Of a stretch of 64,000 nucleotides of DNA, positions 1 through 7,418 are shown piece after piece. The notes below the pieces were generated by a model that made no database searches, had not been told where the DNA came from, and saw nothing but the letters and a program-made list of their open reading frames with translations. Origin of the DNA: Bradyrhizobium sp. 1(2017) (GTDB lineage: Bacteria > Pseudomonadota > Alphaproteobacteria > Rhizobiales > Xanthobacteraceae); NCBI RefSeq assembly GCF_011602485.2, contig NZ_CP050022.2:6530001-6594000 (forward strand), in the 5' to 3' direction. Each line of letters opens with the position of its first letter. The first letter of the stretch is position 1. The translations under genes were made by a program, and so were the position numbers.

Positions 1-85
1 AAGGCAGCGTCCTGTGAAGCACAGTTCCAGCAACATTTTCGCGGCGCAACATGCCGTTCTCGGGAAAATTTCACTGGCGAAGTTC

Positions 86-116
86 TCCGCCCGCATTAAT
101 TTAACGGACGGGCGGA
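86..116 (+). promoter_or_regulatory. Inverted repeat upstream of pqqA
   Basis: An 8-bp perfect inverted repeat (TCCGCCCG at 86-93 and CGGGCGGA at 109-116) encloses an AT-rich loop, about 30 nt before pqqA. It lies where the pqqA promoter or leader should be. It could be an operator, a leader hairpin, or the terminator of a gene left of the window. Bases 1-85 show nothing I can name. Confidence 0.35.
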
Positions 117-147
117 TACGTCCGAATTCGCGAAAATGGAGAGCCAA

Positions 148-228
148 ATGGCCTGGAAAGCCCCGAAGATCGTCGAAGTGCCCTGTGGCATGGAAATCAA
201 CATGTATGTGAGCGCCACCCGCAAGTAA
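148..228 (+). CDS. pqqA: PqqA, PQQ precursor peptide
   Basis: A 26-residue ribosomal peptide that supplies the Glu and Tyr from which pyrroloquinoline quinone is built. Starting at ATG 148 (MAWKAPKIVEV...), Glu16 and Tyr20 fall exactly at the family's conserved E-x3-Y cross-link positions (EINMY). An in-frame ATG at 136 would add four residues. I prefer 148 because a purine-rich GGAGAG sits just upstream and the residue numbering is then canonical. It is followed by a 130-nt spacer and then pqqB-E on the same strand. PqqA is cross-linked by PqqE with the help of PqqD. Confidence 0.95.
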   Translation: MAWKAPKIVEVPCGMEINMYVSATRK

Positions 229-254
229 GCGGCGGGCGATCTGCGTTCTAGCGC

Positions 255-331
255 AGGTGGATCTTTCGGTCACAATGCATTGCCGGAAGACATGATCTTT
301 GTCGGCGTCGCTGTCGGCCCGAGATCCACCT
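255..331 (+). promoter_or_regulatory. Long-range inverted repeat between pqqA and pqqB
   Basis: AGGTGGATCT (255-264) is perfectly complementary to AGATCCACCT (322-331), with 57 nt between the arms. Both lie in the untranslated spacer between pqqA and pqqB. A structure here could stabilise or partly terminate the pqqA transcript so that the substrate peptide is made in excess over the enzymes. That role is inferred from position. The right arm ends about 14 nt before the pqqB Shine-Dalgarno AGGAGA. Confidence 0.4.
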
Positions 332-358
332 CGCAGCGTTCCCTCCAGGAGACGGATC

Positions 359-1288
359 ATGCTTCGCGTCGTCGTCCTGGGCGCCGCAGCCGGCGGCGGA
401 GTGCCGCAATGGAATTGCGGCTGCGAGGGCTGCCGAGCGGCCCGTGCCAGCGGCCATGACCTTCAACGAACCCAGGCGTCGGTTGCCTTCAGCGGCGACG
501 GCGAGCATTGGTTCCTGATCAACGCCTCCCCCGATTTGCGCCAGCAATTGAACGCCACGCCGCAGCTGCATCCGAAGGCAGGCGCGCTGCGCCATACGCC
601 CATTGCCGGCGTGATCCTGACCAACGGCGAAGTGGACGCGGTCGCGGGCCTCTTGTCGATGCGCGAAGGCTCGCCTTTCACGGTCTATGCGCATGAGAAG
701 GTGCTGGCGATCCTCAAGAGCAACAGCATCTTCAACGTGCTGAACGAGACAAACGTGCGGCGTCAGCCGACCGAGATCGGCGAGCCGTTCGAGCCGCGAC
801 TGCCGGATGGCGCGCGCTCGGGGATCGAGGTGCTGCCGTTCGCGGTGCCGGGCAAGTCGGCCTGGTATCTGGAAGGCAAGGCGCATCCCGGCGGCGCGAC
901 CGGCGACGGCGATACGCTGGGCCTCAAGGTCACCGACAAATCGACCGGCAACTGCTTCTTCTTCATCGCCGCCTGCGCCGAGGTCACCGATGCGCTCAAG
1001 GCCGAGATCGACGGCGCGGCGCTGGTGTTCTTCGACGGCACGGTCTGGCAGGACGACGAGATGATCAAGGCCGGGCTCGCCCACAAGACCGGCAAGAGCA
1101 TGGGCCATGTCGCGATGTCCGGTCAGGATGGCGCGATCGCGCGGCTGGCCGATCTCGATATCGACACGAAGATATTTCTGCATATCAATAACTCGAATCC
1201 GGCGCTGCTGCCCGGCTCGACCGAGCGCAAGGCCGCTGAGGCGGCGGGCTGGCAGATACCTGCGGATGGAACGGAGATCGTGCTGTGA
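359..1288 (+). CDS. pqqB: PqqB, PQQ biosynthesis metallo-hydrolase-fold protein
   Basis: A 309-residue member of the metallo-beta-lactamase fold, the usual PqqB length. The N-terminus MLRVVVLGAAAGGGVPQWNC and the following CGCEGC are hallmarks of PqqB. PqqB is assigned a hydroxylation step on the tyrosine of the excised Glu-Tyr unit. ATG 359 is chosen because AGGAGA lies 7-8 nt upstream; a longer in-frame extension to 299 lacks family similarity. Its stop overlaps the GTG start of pqqC by 4 nt, indicating translational coupling. Confidence 0.95.
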   Translation: MLRVVVLGAAAGGGVPQWNCGCEGCRAARASGHDLQRTQASVAFSGDGEHWFLINASPDLRQQLNATPQLHPKAGALRHTPIAGVILTNGEVDAVAGLLSMREGSPFTVYAHEKVLAILKSNSIFNVLNETNVRRQPTEIGEPFEPRLPDGARSGIEVLPFAVPGKSAWYLEGKAHPGGATGDGDTLGLKVTDKSTGNCFFFIAACAEVTDALKAEIDGAALVFFDGTVWQDDEMIKAGLAHKTGKSMGHVAMSGQDGAIARLADLDIDTKIFLHINNSNPALLPGSTERKAAEAAGWQIPADGTEIVL

Positions 1289-2064
1289 ATGCCGCGTCAA
1301 TGACAGGAATGACCGCGCTCTCGATCGGCAAGGATTTGAGGCTCAACTCGGCCGAGGAGCTGGAGGCGACGCTGCGCCACATCGGCGCCACGCGCTATCA
1401 CAGCCTGCATCCGTTCCATAAGCTGCTGCATGGCGGCAAGCTGAACAAGGGCCAGGTGCAGGCCTGGGCGCTCAATCGCTACTATTACCAGAGCACGATC
1501 CCGATCAAGGACGCCGTGGTGATCTCGCGCTTCCGCGACCGCGCCACGCGCCTCGAATGGCGCCACCGCATCGAGGATCACGACGGCGATATCGGCAGCG
1601 AGGGCGGCATCGAGCGCTGGCTGAAGCTGACCGAGGGCCTCGGCCTCGACACGGCCTATGTGGAATCGACCGAAGGCATTCTGCCGGCGACGCGCTTTGC
1701 GGTGGAGGCCTACGTCCATTACTGCCGCGAGAAGAGCCCGCTGGAGGCGATCGCCTCCTCGCTCACCGAGCTGTTCGCGCCGAACCTGCACGAAGAGCGC
1801 ATCTCCGGCATGCTGGAGCATTACGACTTCGTCAATCCTGATATCATGAGCTACTTCAAGCGCCGCCTGGCACAGGCGCCGCGCGATGCCGGCTTCGCGC
1901 TCGACTATGTCAAGGCGCATGCCACAACGCCGGAGCAGCGCGCGCTTGTGTGCAACGCGCTGATCTTCAAGACCAACGTGCTGTGGGTGCAGCTGGATGC
2001 GCTCCAGCACGCCTATGTCGAGGGTCACATTCCGCCGGGCGCGTTCGTGCCCAAAGCGAGCTGA
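1285..2064 (+). CDS. pqqC: PqqC, pyrroloquinoline-quinone synthase
   Basis: A 259-residue cofactor-free oxidase that closes and oxidises the ring in the last PQQ step. Family sequence is clear: HPFHKLLHGGKL near residue 45, NRYYYQSTIPIKDA near 70, and the YVHYCREKSPLEAIASSLTE helix. GTG 1285 overlaps the pqqB stop and has GGAG at a good distance. ATG 1300 is an alternative that would remove five residues. pqqD begins 9 nt after the stop, in the same operon. Confidence 0.94.
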   Translation: MNAASMTGMTALSIGKDLRLNSAEELEATLRHIGATRYHSLHPFHKLLHGGKLNKGQVQAWALNRYYYQSTIPIKDAVVISRFRDRATRLEWRHRIEDHDGDIGSEGGIERWLKLTEGLGLDTAYVESTEGILPATRFAVEAYVHYCREKSPLEAIASSLTELFAPNLHEERISGMLEHYDFVNPDIMSYFKRRLAQAPRDAGFALDYVKAHATTPEQRALVCNALIFKTNVLWVQLDALQHAYVEGHIPPGAFVPKAS

Positions 2065-2073
2065 GGAACAACA

Positions 2074-2385
2074 ATGGCCGGGCCGCGTAACATCAGCGTC
2101 AGCGAGGCGAGCCGCCCCGTGCTGCCGCGGCACGCCAAGCTCAAATATGACGAGACGCGGCAAGTCTGGGTGATCCTGGCGCCGGAACGGGTGCTGGCGC
2201 CTGACGAGATCGCGGTCGAGGTCTTGCAGCTCTGCAATGGCGAGCGCAATGTGGGCGACGTCGCCGACCAGCTCGCGGCGAAATATGCCGCACCGCGCGA
2301 GGCGATCCTCGCCGACGTCATCGTCATGCTGCAGGATCTCGCCGACAAGGGCTTTCTCACGGAGGCCCGGGAGAAGACGTCATGA
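2074..2385 (+). CDS. pqqD: PqqD, PqqA peptide chaperone
   Basis: A 103-residue RiPP-recognition protein that binds PqqA and presents it to the radical SAM enzyme PqqE. The sequence RPVLPRHAKLKYDETRQ followed by VWVILAPERVLAPDEIAVEV is typical of PqqD. It lies between pqqC (9-nt gap) and pqqE, whose ATG overlaps the pqqD stop in an ATGA junction, so the two partners are made together. Confidence 0.94.
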   Translation: MAGPRNISVSEASRPVLPRHAKLKYDETRQVWVILAPERVLAPDEIAVEVLQLCNGERNVGDVADQLAAKYAAPREAILADVIVMLQDLADKGFLTEAREKTS

Positions 2386-3578
2386 GCGATGTGCTCGGCA
2401 ATCCCATTCCGCCCGACACCAGCGATAGCCTCGCGGTGCTGGAGAAGCAGCGCTCGACGGCGGAGACGTTCGGCATCCCGCTCGCCGTGCTGCTCGAGAT
2501 CACCCATCGCTGCCCGCTGCAATGCCCCTATTGCTCCAATCCGGTCGAGCTTGACCGCTCCGGGAAGGAGTTGACGACGGAGGAGTGGAAGAAGGTCCTG
2601 AGCGAGCTCGCCGAGATCGGCGTGCTTCAGGTCCATTTTTCCGGCGGCGAGCCGACGGCGCGCAAGGACCTGGTCGAGCTGGTCAAGCATGCCAGCGATG
2701 TCGGCCTCTACACCAACCTGATCACCTCGGCGGTGCTGCTGACGCGCGAGCGGCTGAGCGAGCTGGCCGATGCCGGGCTCTGCCATGTGCAGATCTCTTT
2801 CCAGGGCATCGAGGAAGGCCTCGCCGATCGCGTTGCCGGCTACAAGGGCGGGCACCGCAAGAAGCTCGAAGTCGCCAAATGGACGCGCGAGCTCGATCTG
2901 CCGCTCACCGTGAACGCGGTGATGCACCGGCAGAACCTGCATCAGCTCCCCGACATGATCCAGATGTCGCTCGATCTCGATGCCGACCGGCTCGAGGTCG
3001 CCAACGTGCAATATTACGGCTGGGCGCTGAAGAACCGCGCCGCGCTGATGCCGACCGTCGCGCAGCTCGACGAGTGCACCCGCCTCGTCGAGGAAGCGCG
3101 CGAGCGGCTCAAGGGCCGGCTGACGATAGACTACGTCGTTCCCGACTATTACGCGCTGCGGCCGAAGAAGTGCATGGGCGGCTGGGGCCGGCAGTTCTTC
3201 AACATTTCGCCCGCCGGCAAGGTGCTGCCGTGCCATGCCGCCGAGAGCATCACCGGGCTCGACTTCGAATCGGTGCGCTCCAACCATTCGATTGCATGGA
3301 TCTGGCAGAACTCCGACGCCTTCAACCGCTATCGGGGCACCGGCTGGATGAAGGAGCCGTGCAGATCTTGCGAATTCCGCGAGATCGATTTCGGCGGCTG
3401 CCGCTGCCAGGCCTTCGCGCTGACCGGCGATGCCGCCAACACCGATCCCGCCTGCGCGCTGTCGCCGCTGCATGAGACCATCTTCAAGCAGGCGGAGCGC
3501 GAGGCAGAGGGCGAAACCAATCGCTTCCTCTACCGCAATTTCGCCGGCGGCACCCTGGAATCCGAGAATGGGACCTGA
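2382..3578 (+). CDS. pqqE: PqqE, radical SAM PqqA glutamate-tyrosine cyclase
   Basis: A 398-residue radical SAM/SPASM enzyme that forms the C-C bond between Glu16 and Tyr20 of PqqA. The radical SAM cluster motif is visible at C44, C48 and C51 (CPLQCPYC), followed by the GGEPTARKDL SAM-binding strand. The C-terminal SPASM region has cysteines in KKCMGGWG, VLPCHAAE, CRSCEF and GGCRCQAF that ligate auxiliary clusters. Its start overlaps pqqD (ATGA), and its last 11 nt overlap the next gene, the hydrolase at 3568. Confidence 0.95.
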   Translation: MSDVLGNPIPPDTSDSLAVLEKQRSTAETFGIPLAVLLEITHRCPLQCPYCSNPVELDRSGKELTTEEWKKVLSELAEIGVLQVHFSGGEPTARKDLVELVKHASDVGLYTNLITSAVLLTRERLSELADAGLCHVQISFQGIEEGLADRVAGYKGGHRKKLEVAKWTRELDLPLTVNAVMHRQNLHQLPDMIQMSLDLDADRLEVANVQYYGWALKNRAALMPTVAQLDECTRLVEEARERLKGRLTIDYVVPDYYALRPKKCMGGWGRQFFNISPAGKVLPCHAAESITGLDFESVRSNHSIAWIWQNSDAFNRYRGTGWMKEPCRSCEFREIDFGGCRCQAFALTGDAANTDPACALSPLHETIFKQAEREAEGETNRFLYRNFAGGTLESENGT

Positions 3579-4554
3579 CGCCGACGCGGCCAGCGTGGCC
3601 AAACGTGCCGATCCCTTTGCGCCGCTGACTTCCGACATGCTCGACGTCGGCGACGGCCATGAGCTCTATGTCGAGAGCGTCGGCCGCGCGGACGGAATCC
3701 CCGCGGTCTATCTGCATGGCGGGCCCGGCAGCGGCTGCCAGCCCGACCATCGCAAGCTGTTCGATCCCGAGCGCTTCTGCGCGGTGCTGTTCGACCAGCG
3801 CGGCTGCGGCCGCAGCCGGCCGAAGGGTTCGCGCGCGCACAACACGACACAGCACCTGATCGCGGACATGGAGAAGATCCGCGAAGAATTCGGCATCGAG
3901 CGCTGGATGGTGGTCGGCGGCTCCTGGGGCGCGACGTTGGCGCTGGCCTATGCCGAGGCGCATCCCGAGCGCGTCCTGGGCATTGCGCTGCGCGCGACCT
4001 TCCTCGGCACGCGGGCGGAGGTCGAGACCGCGTTCACCTCGCGCCTGTCGCAATTCTATCCCGCGCTGTACGAGGATTTTCTGAGCGTGCTGCCGCCGGA
4101 CGAGCGAACGCAGCCGGTCGACGCCTATTGGCGCCGCATCCTCGATGCCGATCCGGCCGTCCATGGTCCGGCCGCGCGGGCCTGGCACGACACCGAGCGC
4201 GCCTTGTCCGAGCACAAGCCGGCCAAGACCCGGCTGGACCTTGGCTCGCTCAACGTCTGGCGCACGCTGCCGGCGACGCCGTTCATGGAGGCGCATTATT
4301 TCGTCAACGACAGCTTCATGGGCGAAAGTCAGCTGTTGCGGGGCGCGGATCGGCTCGAAGGCATTCCCGGCATCATCGTCCAGGGCCGCTACGACCTGCT
4401 GTGCCCGCCCGAGACGTCGCAGGCACTAACGAAAGTATGGCCGGGTTCCGAGCTTCGCATCGTGGAAGGCGCCGGACATTCGCTCTATGATGCCGGCGTG
4501 CGGGACGCGGTGATGAAGTCGATCGCGGACCTCGCATCGAAGACCGCGCGCTGA
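3568..4554 (+). CDS. Alpha/beta hydrolase, proline iminopeptidase-like (S33)
   Basis: A 328-residue alpha/beta hydrolase resembling proline iminopeptidases: YLHGGPGSGCQP oxyanion region, DQRGCGRSRP, and nucleophile elbow GGSWGATLALAYAE. The acid and histidine are probably in GRYDLLCPPE and GAGHSLYD near the C-terminus. ATG 3568 overlaps pqqE by 11 nt, so it is translated with the PQQ operon. S33 enzymes release N-terminal proline or other residues. The location invites a role in trimming cross-linked PqqA, for which no M16 PqqF-type protease is seen here, but this is inference. It could equally be a housekeeping aminopeptidase riding in the operon. Confidence 0.85.
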   Translation: MGPDADAASVAKRADPFAPLTSDMLDVGDGHELYVESVGRADGIPAVYLHGGPGSGCQPDHRKLFDPERFCAVLFDQRGCGRSRPKGSRAHNTTQHLIADMEKIREEFGIERWMVVGGSWGATLALAYAEAHPERVLGIALRATFLGTRAEVETAFTSRLSQFYPALYEDFLSVLPPDERTQPVDAYWRRILDADPAVHGPAARAWHDTERALSEHKPAKTRLDLGSLNVWRTLPATPFMEAHYFVNDSFMGESQLLRGADRLEGIPGIIVQGRYDLLCPPETSQALTKVWPGSELRIVEGAGHSLYDAGVRDAVMKSIADLASKTAR

Positions 4555-4557
4555 ACT

Positions 4558-4677
4558 CATCTCCTCATCCCGAGGAGCGCCCGAAGAGCGCGTCTCGAAG
4601 GATGAAAGGCCGAGATGTTGCAGCGAACCTTCATGGTTCGAGACGGCGCCGACGCGCCTCCTCACCATGAGGGGATG
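4558..4677. repeat. Dispersed palindromic intergenic repeat
   Basis: This stretch opens with CTCATCCCGAGGAGCGC and closes with a near-inverted copy (GCGCCTCCTCACCATGAGG). The inner arms are GTCTCGAAGGATG and ATGGTTCGAGACGG. This nested palindrome resembles a multi-copy intergenic element I recall from Bradyrhizobium genomes. It follows the pqq operon and could act as a transcription terminator or mRNA stabiliser. Confidence 0.7.
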
Positions 4678-4697
4678 GAATGGGAAGGACAAGACCA

Positions 4698-5375
4698 ATG
4701 CCCCTCGCCGGAAAAGGCATGCTGCTGACGTCGATGAATATCGACGCGGCCGATGAGGCCGATTTCAACCGCTGGTACGATCGCGAGCATCTGGAAGAGC
4801 GCGTCGCGATCGAGGGCTTCCTGGAGGCGCGGCGCTATGTCGCGCATGCCGCCAATCCCAAATATCTCTCGCTGTACTCGACCGCGACGCTCGACGTGCT
4901 CGACAGCCCTGCCTATCGGGCGCGGCTCGCCAACCAGACCGACTGGTCGCGGCGGAGCATGGCGCGCTTCAAGGACATGCTGCGCGTCGTCGCGCGCATC
5001 ACCATCAGCAACGGCACCGGACGCGGCGCGGCCCTCGGCGTGGTGCGGCTGCGGCCGACTCCCGACAATGCCGCGTCCTGGCGTGATGCCCTGCAGGACA
5101 AGCTGACGCCTGACAATGCGGACGGCATCATCTCGATGCATCTTCTGGAGAGCGAAGCGGAATTGTCGGGCGCAACGGCCGGCATTCCGGCGGTGCGCAA
5201 TGAAGGCGCGCGCGACTGGTTCGTGCTGATCGACGGCACGCATGTCGGTGCGGTCTCCGCCGTGATCGCCGCGCGCTTCACCGGCCCGGCCGCATCGCCC
5301 CTGCCGCCTCCCGTGTCCGTCGGCACCTATTGCCTGCTGTGGGACATCGCGAAAAGCGACATCGCGCGCGGCTGA
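4698..5375 (+). CDS. Conserved protein, probably a dimeric alpha-beta barrel (ferredoxin-like) fold
   Basis: A 225-residue soluble protein with no signal peptide. The N-terminal half contains FNRWYDREHLEERVAIEGF, a signature of EthD-like/DUF4286-type dimeric alpha-beta barrel domains that bind small organic molecules. A second similar half may follow (GTHVGAVSAVIAARF), suggesting internal duplication. ATG 4698 is favoured over 4680 because GGGAAGGAC sits about 7 nt upstream. It stands alone after the repeat, and I cannot assign a substrate. Confidence 0.75.
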   Translation: MPLAGKGMLLTSMNIDAADEADFNRWYDREHLEERVAIEGFLEARRYVAHAANPKYLSLYSTATLDVLDSPAYRARLANQTDWSRRSMARFKDMLRVVARITISNGTGRGAALGVVRLRPTPDNAASWRDALQDKLTPDNADGIISMHLLESEAELSGATAGIPAVRNEGARDWFVLIDGTHVGAVSAVIAARFTGPAASPLPPPVSVGTYCLLWDIAKSDIARG

Positions 5376-5618
5376 CGCGTTCACACATGCATCGCAACAT
5401 GCTGCACCGCACGCGCATCGCGCGCCTGCGTTAATGCTGTGCGCGCGTAGCTCCCATGAAAGCGGGGACGCGGGCAAATTTGCCGTTGTACTTGGGAACG
5501 GTTCTAATAAGCTAACCCAATGACGTCATTCAGAAACCAGATCGAAGCGCGTTAAGCGCTCGCCAAGCTCAAACAAAAAAGGCCGCGGGGTCTTTGGGCC
5601 TGCGCGGACAGGGTAGGA
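5376..5618 (+). other. Intergenic leader before the oxidoreductase operon
   Basis: No gene is apparent. The stretch becomes AT-richer around 5475-5535 (TTCTAATAAGC at 5501-5511), where the promoter of the downstream operon probably lies. A GGAAC at 5495-5499 was tested as an EcfG box and has no matching -10. A purine run with AGGGTAGG immediately precedes ATG 5619. Confidence 0.3.
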
Positions 5619-7418
5619 ATGAAACCGACCGACATCGCGGCCCCCGACTACTTTCACAAAGTGGTCGATTGCCAATGGGCCTGTCCTGCGCACACTCCCG
5701 TTCCCGAATACATCCGACTGATCGCCCAGGGCCGCTACAGCGACGCCTACATGATCAATTGGAAATCGAACGTGTTTCCCGGAATTCTGGGACGCACCTG
5801 CGATCGTCCATGCGAGCCGGCGTGCCGGCGCGGACGCGTCGAGGAAACCCCCGTCGCGATCTGCCGTCTCAAGCGCGTCGCGGCCGATTTCAAGGACGAC
5901 ATCAAGCAGCGCCTGCCGAAGCCCGCGGCGAAAAACGGCAAGCGCATTGCGCTGGTCGGCGGCGGGCCCGCCTCGCTCACGGTGGCGCGCGATCTTGCGC
6001 CGCTCGGCTATCACTGCACCGTGTTCGATGCCGATCCGGAAGCCGGCGGCATGATGCGCACGCAGATCCCGAAATTCCGCCTGCCCAATTCCGTCATCGA
6101 CGAGGAGACCGGCTACATCCTCAATCTCGGCGTCGAGTTCAAGGGCGGCCACCGCATCGACAGCATGAAGGCGCTGCTCGCGGAGAAATATGACGCGATT
6201 TTCGTCGGCTCCGGCGCGCCGCGCGGCCGCGAGCTCGACATTCCCGGCCGGAAAGAGGCCGCCGCGAACATCCATATCGGCATCGAGTGGCTGGCCAACG
6301 TGTCGTTCGGCCATGTCGACAAGATCGGCAAGCGCGTGATCGTGCTCGGCGGCGGCAACACCGCGATGGATTGCTGCCGCACCGCGCGCCGGCTCGGCGG
6401 CGAGAAAGTCACGGTGATCGTGCGCTCCGGCTTCGAGGAGATGAAAGCCTCGCCCTGGGAGAAGGAGGACGCGCTCCACGAGGATATCCCGATCCTCAAC
6501 TACATGGTGCCGGTAGCCTTCAAGCATGTCGCCGGCAAGCTGATCGGCGTCACCTTCCAGCACGTCAAAGCCGAATATGACGCCAAAGGCCGCCGTAGCC
6601 TCGTGCCTTCGGGCGACCCCGATCAGACCATTCCCTGCGACGACGTGCTGGTCGCGGTCGGCCAGGAGAACGCGTTCCCCTGGATCGAGCAGGATTGCGG
6701 CATCGAGTTCGACAAATGGCACATGCCCAAGGTCGATCCGAAGACCTTCGTCTCGACCAATCCAAAAGTGTTCTTCGGCGGCGACGCCGCGTTCGGGCCC
6801 AAGAACATCATCTGGGCGGTCGCGCACGGCCACGACGCCGCGCTATCGATCCATCGCTTGCTTTCGGGCGAGGACATCACCGAGCGCCCGTTGCCGGAGG
6901 TGCAAATCTCCTCGCAGAAGATGGGCATCCACGAATGGAGCTATGACAACGACATCTCCAACGACAAGCGCTTCAAGGTGCCGCATCGCGACAAGGTGAT
7001 CGCGCTGAAGGACATCCGCGCCGAGGTCGAACTCGGCTACGACGTCAAGCTGGCGCTGGGCGAAGCCGAGCGCTGCCTGAACTGCGACGTCCAGACCGTA
7101 TTCTCGACCTCGCTTTGCATCGAGTGCGATGCCTGCGTCGACATCTGCCCGATGGATTGCATCACCTTCACCGCCAACGGCGAGGAAAGCGACCTGCGCC
7201 AGCGCCTGAAGGCGCCCTCGCCGCATCCGGACCAGGATCTCTACGTCTCCTCCGATCTCAAGACCGGGCGCGTGATGGTGAAGGACGAGGATGTCTGCCT
7301 GCATTGCGGGCTTTGCGCCGAACGTTGTCCCACTGGAGCCTGGGACATGCAGAAATATTTCATCGAGATGACCTACGCAGGTTCGACATGTCCGACAAAA
7401 AGCCGATCAGCAGCGTAA
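5619..7418 (+). CDS. FAD/NAD(P)-binding GltD-like subunit with C-terminal 2x[4Fe-4S] ferredoxin, KorAB partner
   Basis: A 599-residue iron-sulfur flavoprotein. N-terminal cysteines (CQWACP, CDRPCEPACRRG) match the GltD/dihydropyrimidine-dehydrogenase cluster domain. They are followed by an FAD site (LVGGGPASLTVARDL, about 110) and an NAD(P) site (VLGGGNTAMDCCRTARRLG, about 245). The last 110 residues carry ferredoxin motifs CIECDACVDICP and CLHCGLCAERCP. Its end overlaps the KorA-like gene by 31 nt, and KorB follows, so it very likely passes electrons between NAD(P) and the 2-oxoacid oxidoreductase. The arrangement matches the three-subunit 2-oxoglutarate:NADP+ oxidoreductase described in Azoarcus evansii. 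Confidence 0.87.
   Translation: MKPTDIAAPDYFHKVVDCQWACPAHTPVPEYIRLIAQGRYSDAYMINWKSNVFPGILGRTCDRPCEPACRRGRVEETPVAICRLKRVAADFKDDIKQRLPKPAAKNGKRIALVGGGPASLTVARDLAPLGYHCTVFDADPEAGGMMRTQIPKFRLPNSVIDEETGYILNLGVEFKGGHRIDSMKALLAEKYDAIFVGSGAPRGRELDIPGRKEAAANIHIGIEWLANVSFGHVDKIGKRVIVLGGGNTAMDCCRTARRLGGEKVTVIVRSGFEEMKASPWEKEDALHEDIPILNYMVPVAFKHVAGKLIGVTFQHVKAEYDAKGRRSLVPSGDPDQTIPCDDVLVAVGQENAFPWIEQDCGIEFDKWHMPKVDPKTFVSTNPKVFFGGDAAFGPKNIIWAVAHGHDAALSIHRLLSGEDITERPLPEVQISSQKMGIHEWSYDNDISNDKRFKVPHRDKVIALKDIRAEVELGYDVKLALGEAERCLNCDVQTVFSTSLCIECDACVDICPMDCITFTANGEESDLRQRLKAPSPHPDQDLYVSSDLKTGRVMVKDEDVCLHCGLCAERCPTGAWDMQKYFIEMTYAGSTCPTKSRSAA

Noticed and set aside
14..211. 65-codon frame overlapping pqqA
   Set aside because: A different frame from pqqA, with no ribosome binding site or family features; pqqA is certain.
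5495..5520. GGAAC upstream of the oxidoreductase operon as an EcfG promoter
   Set aside because: No TT-containing -10 at 18 or 19 nt; only the -35 half matches.
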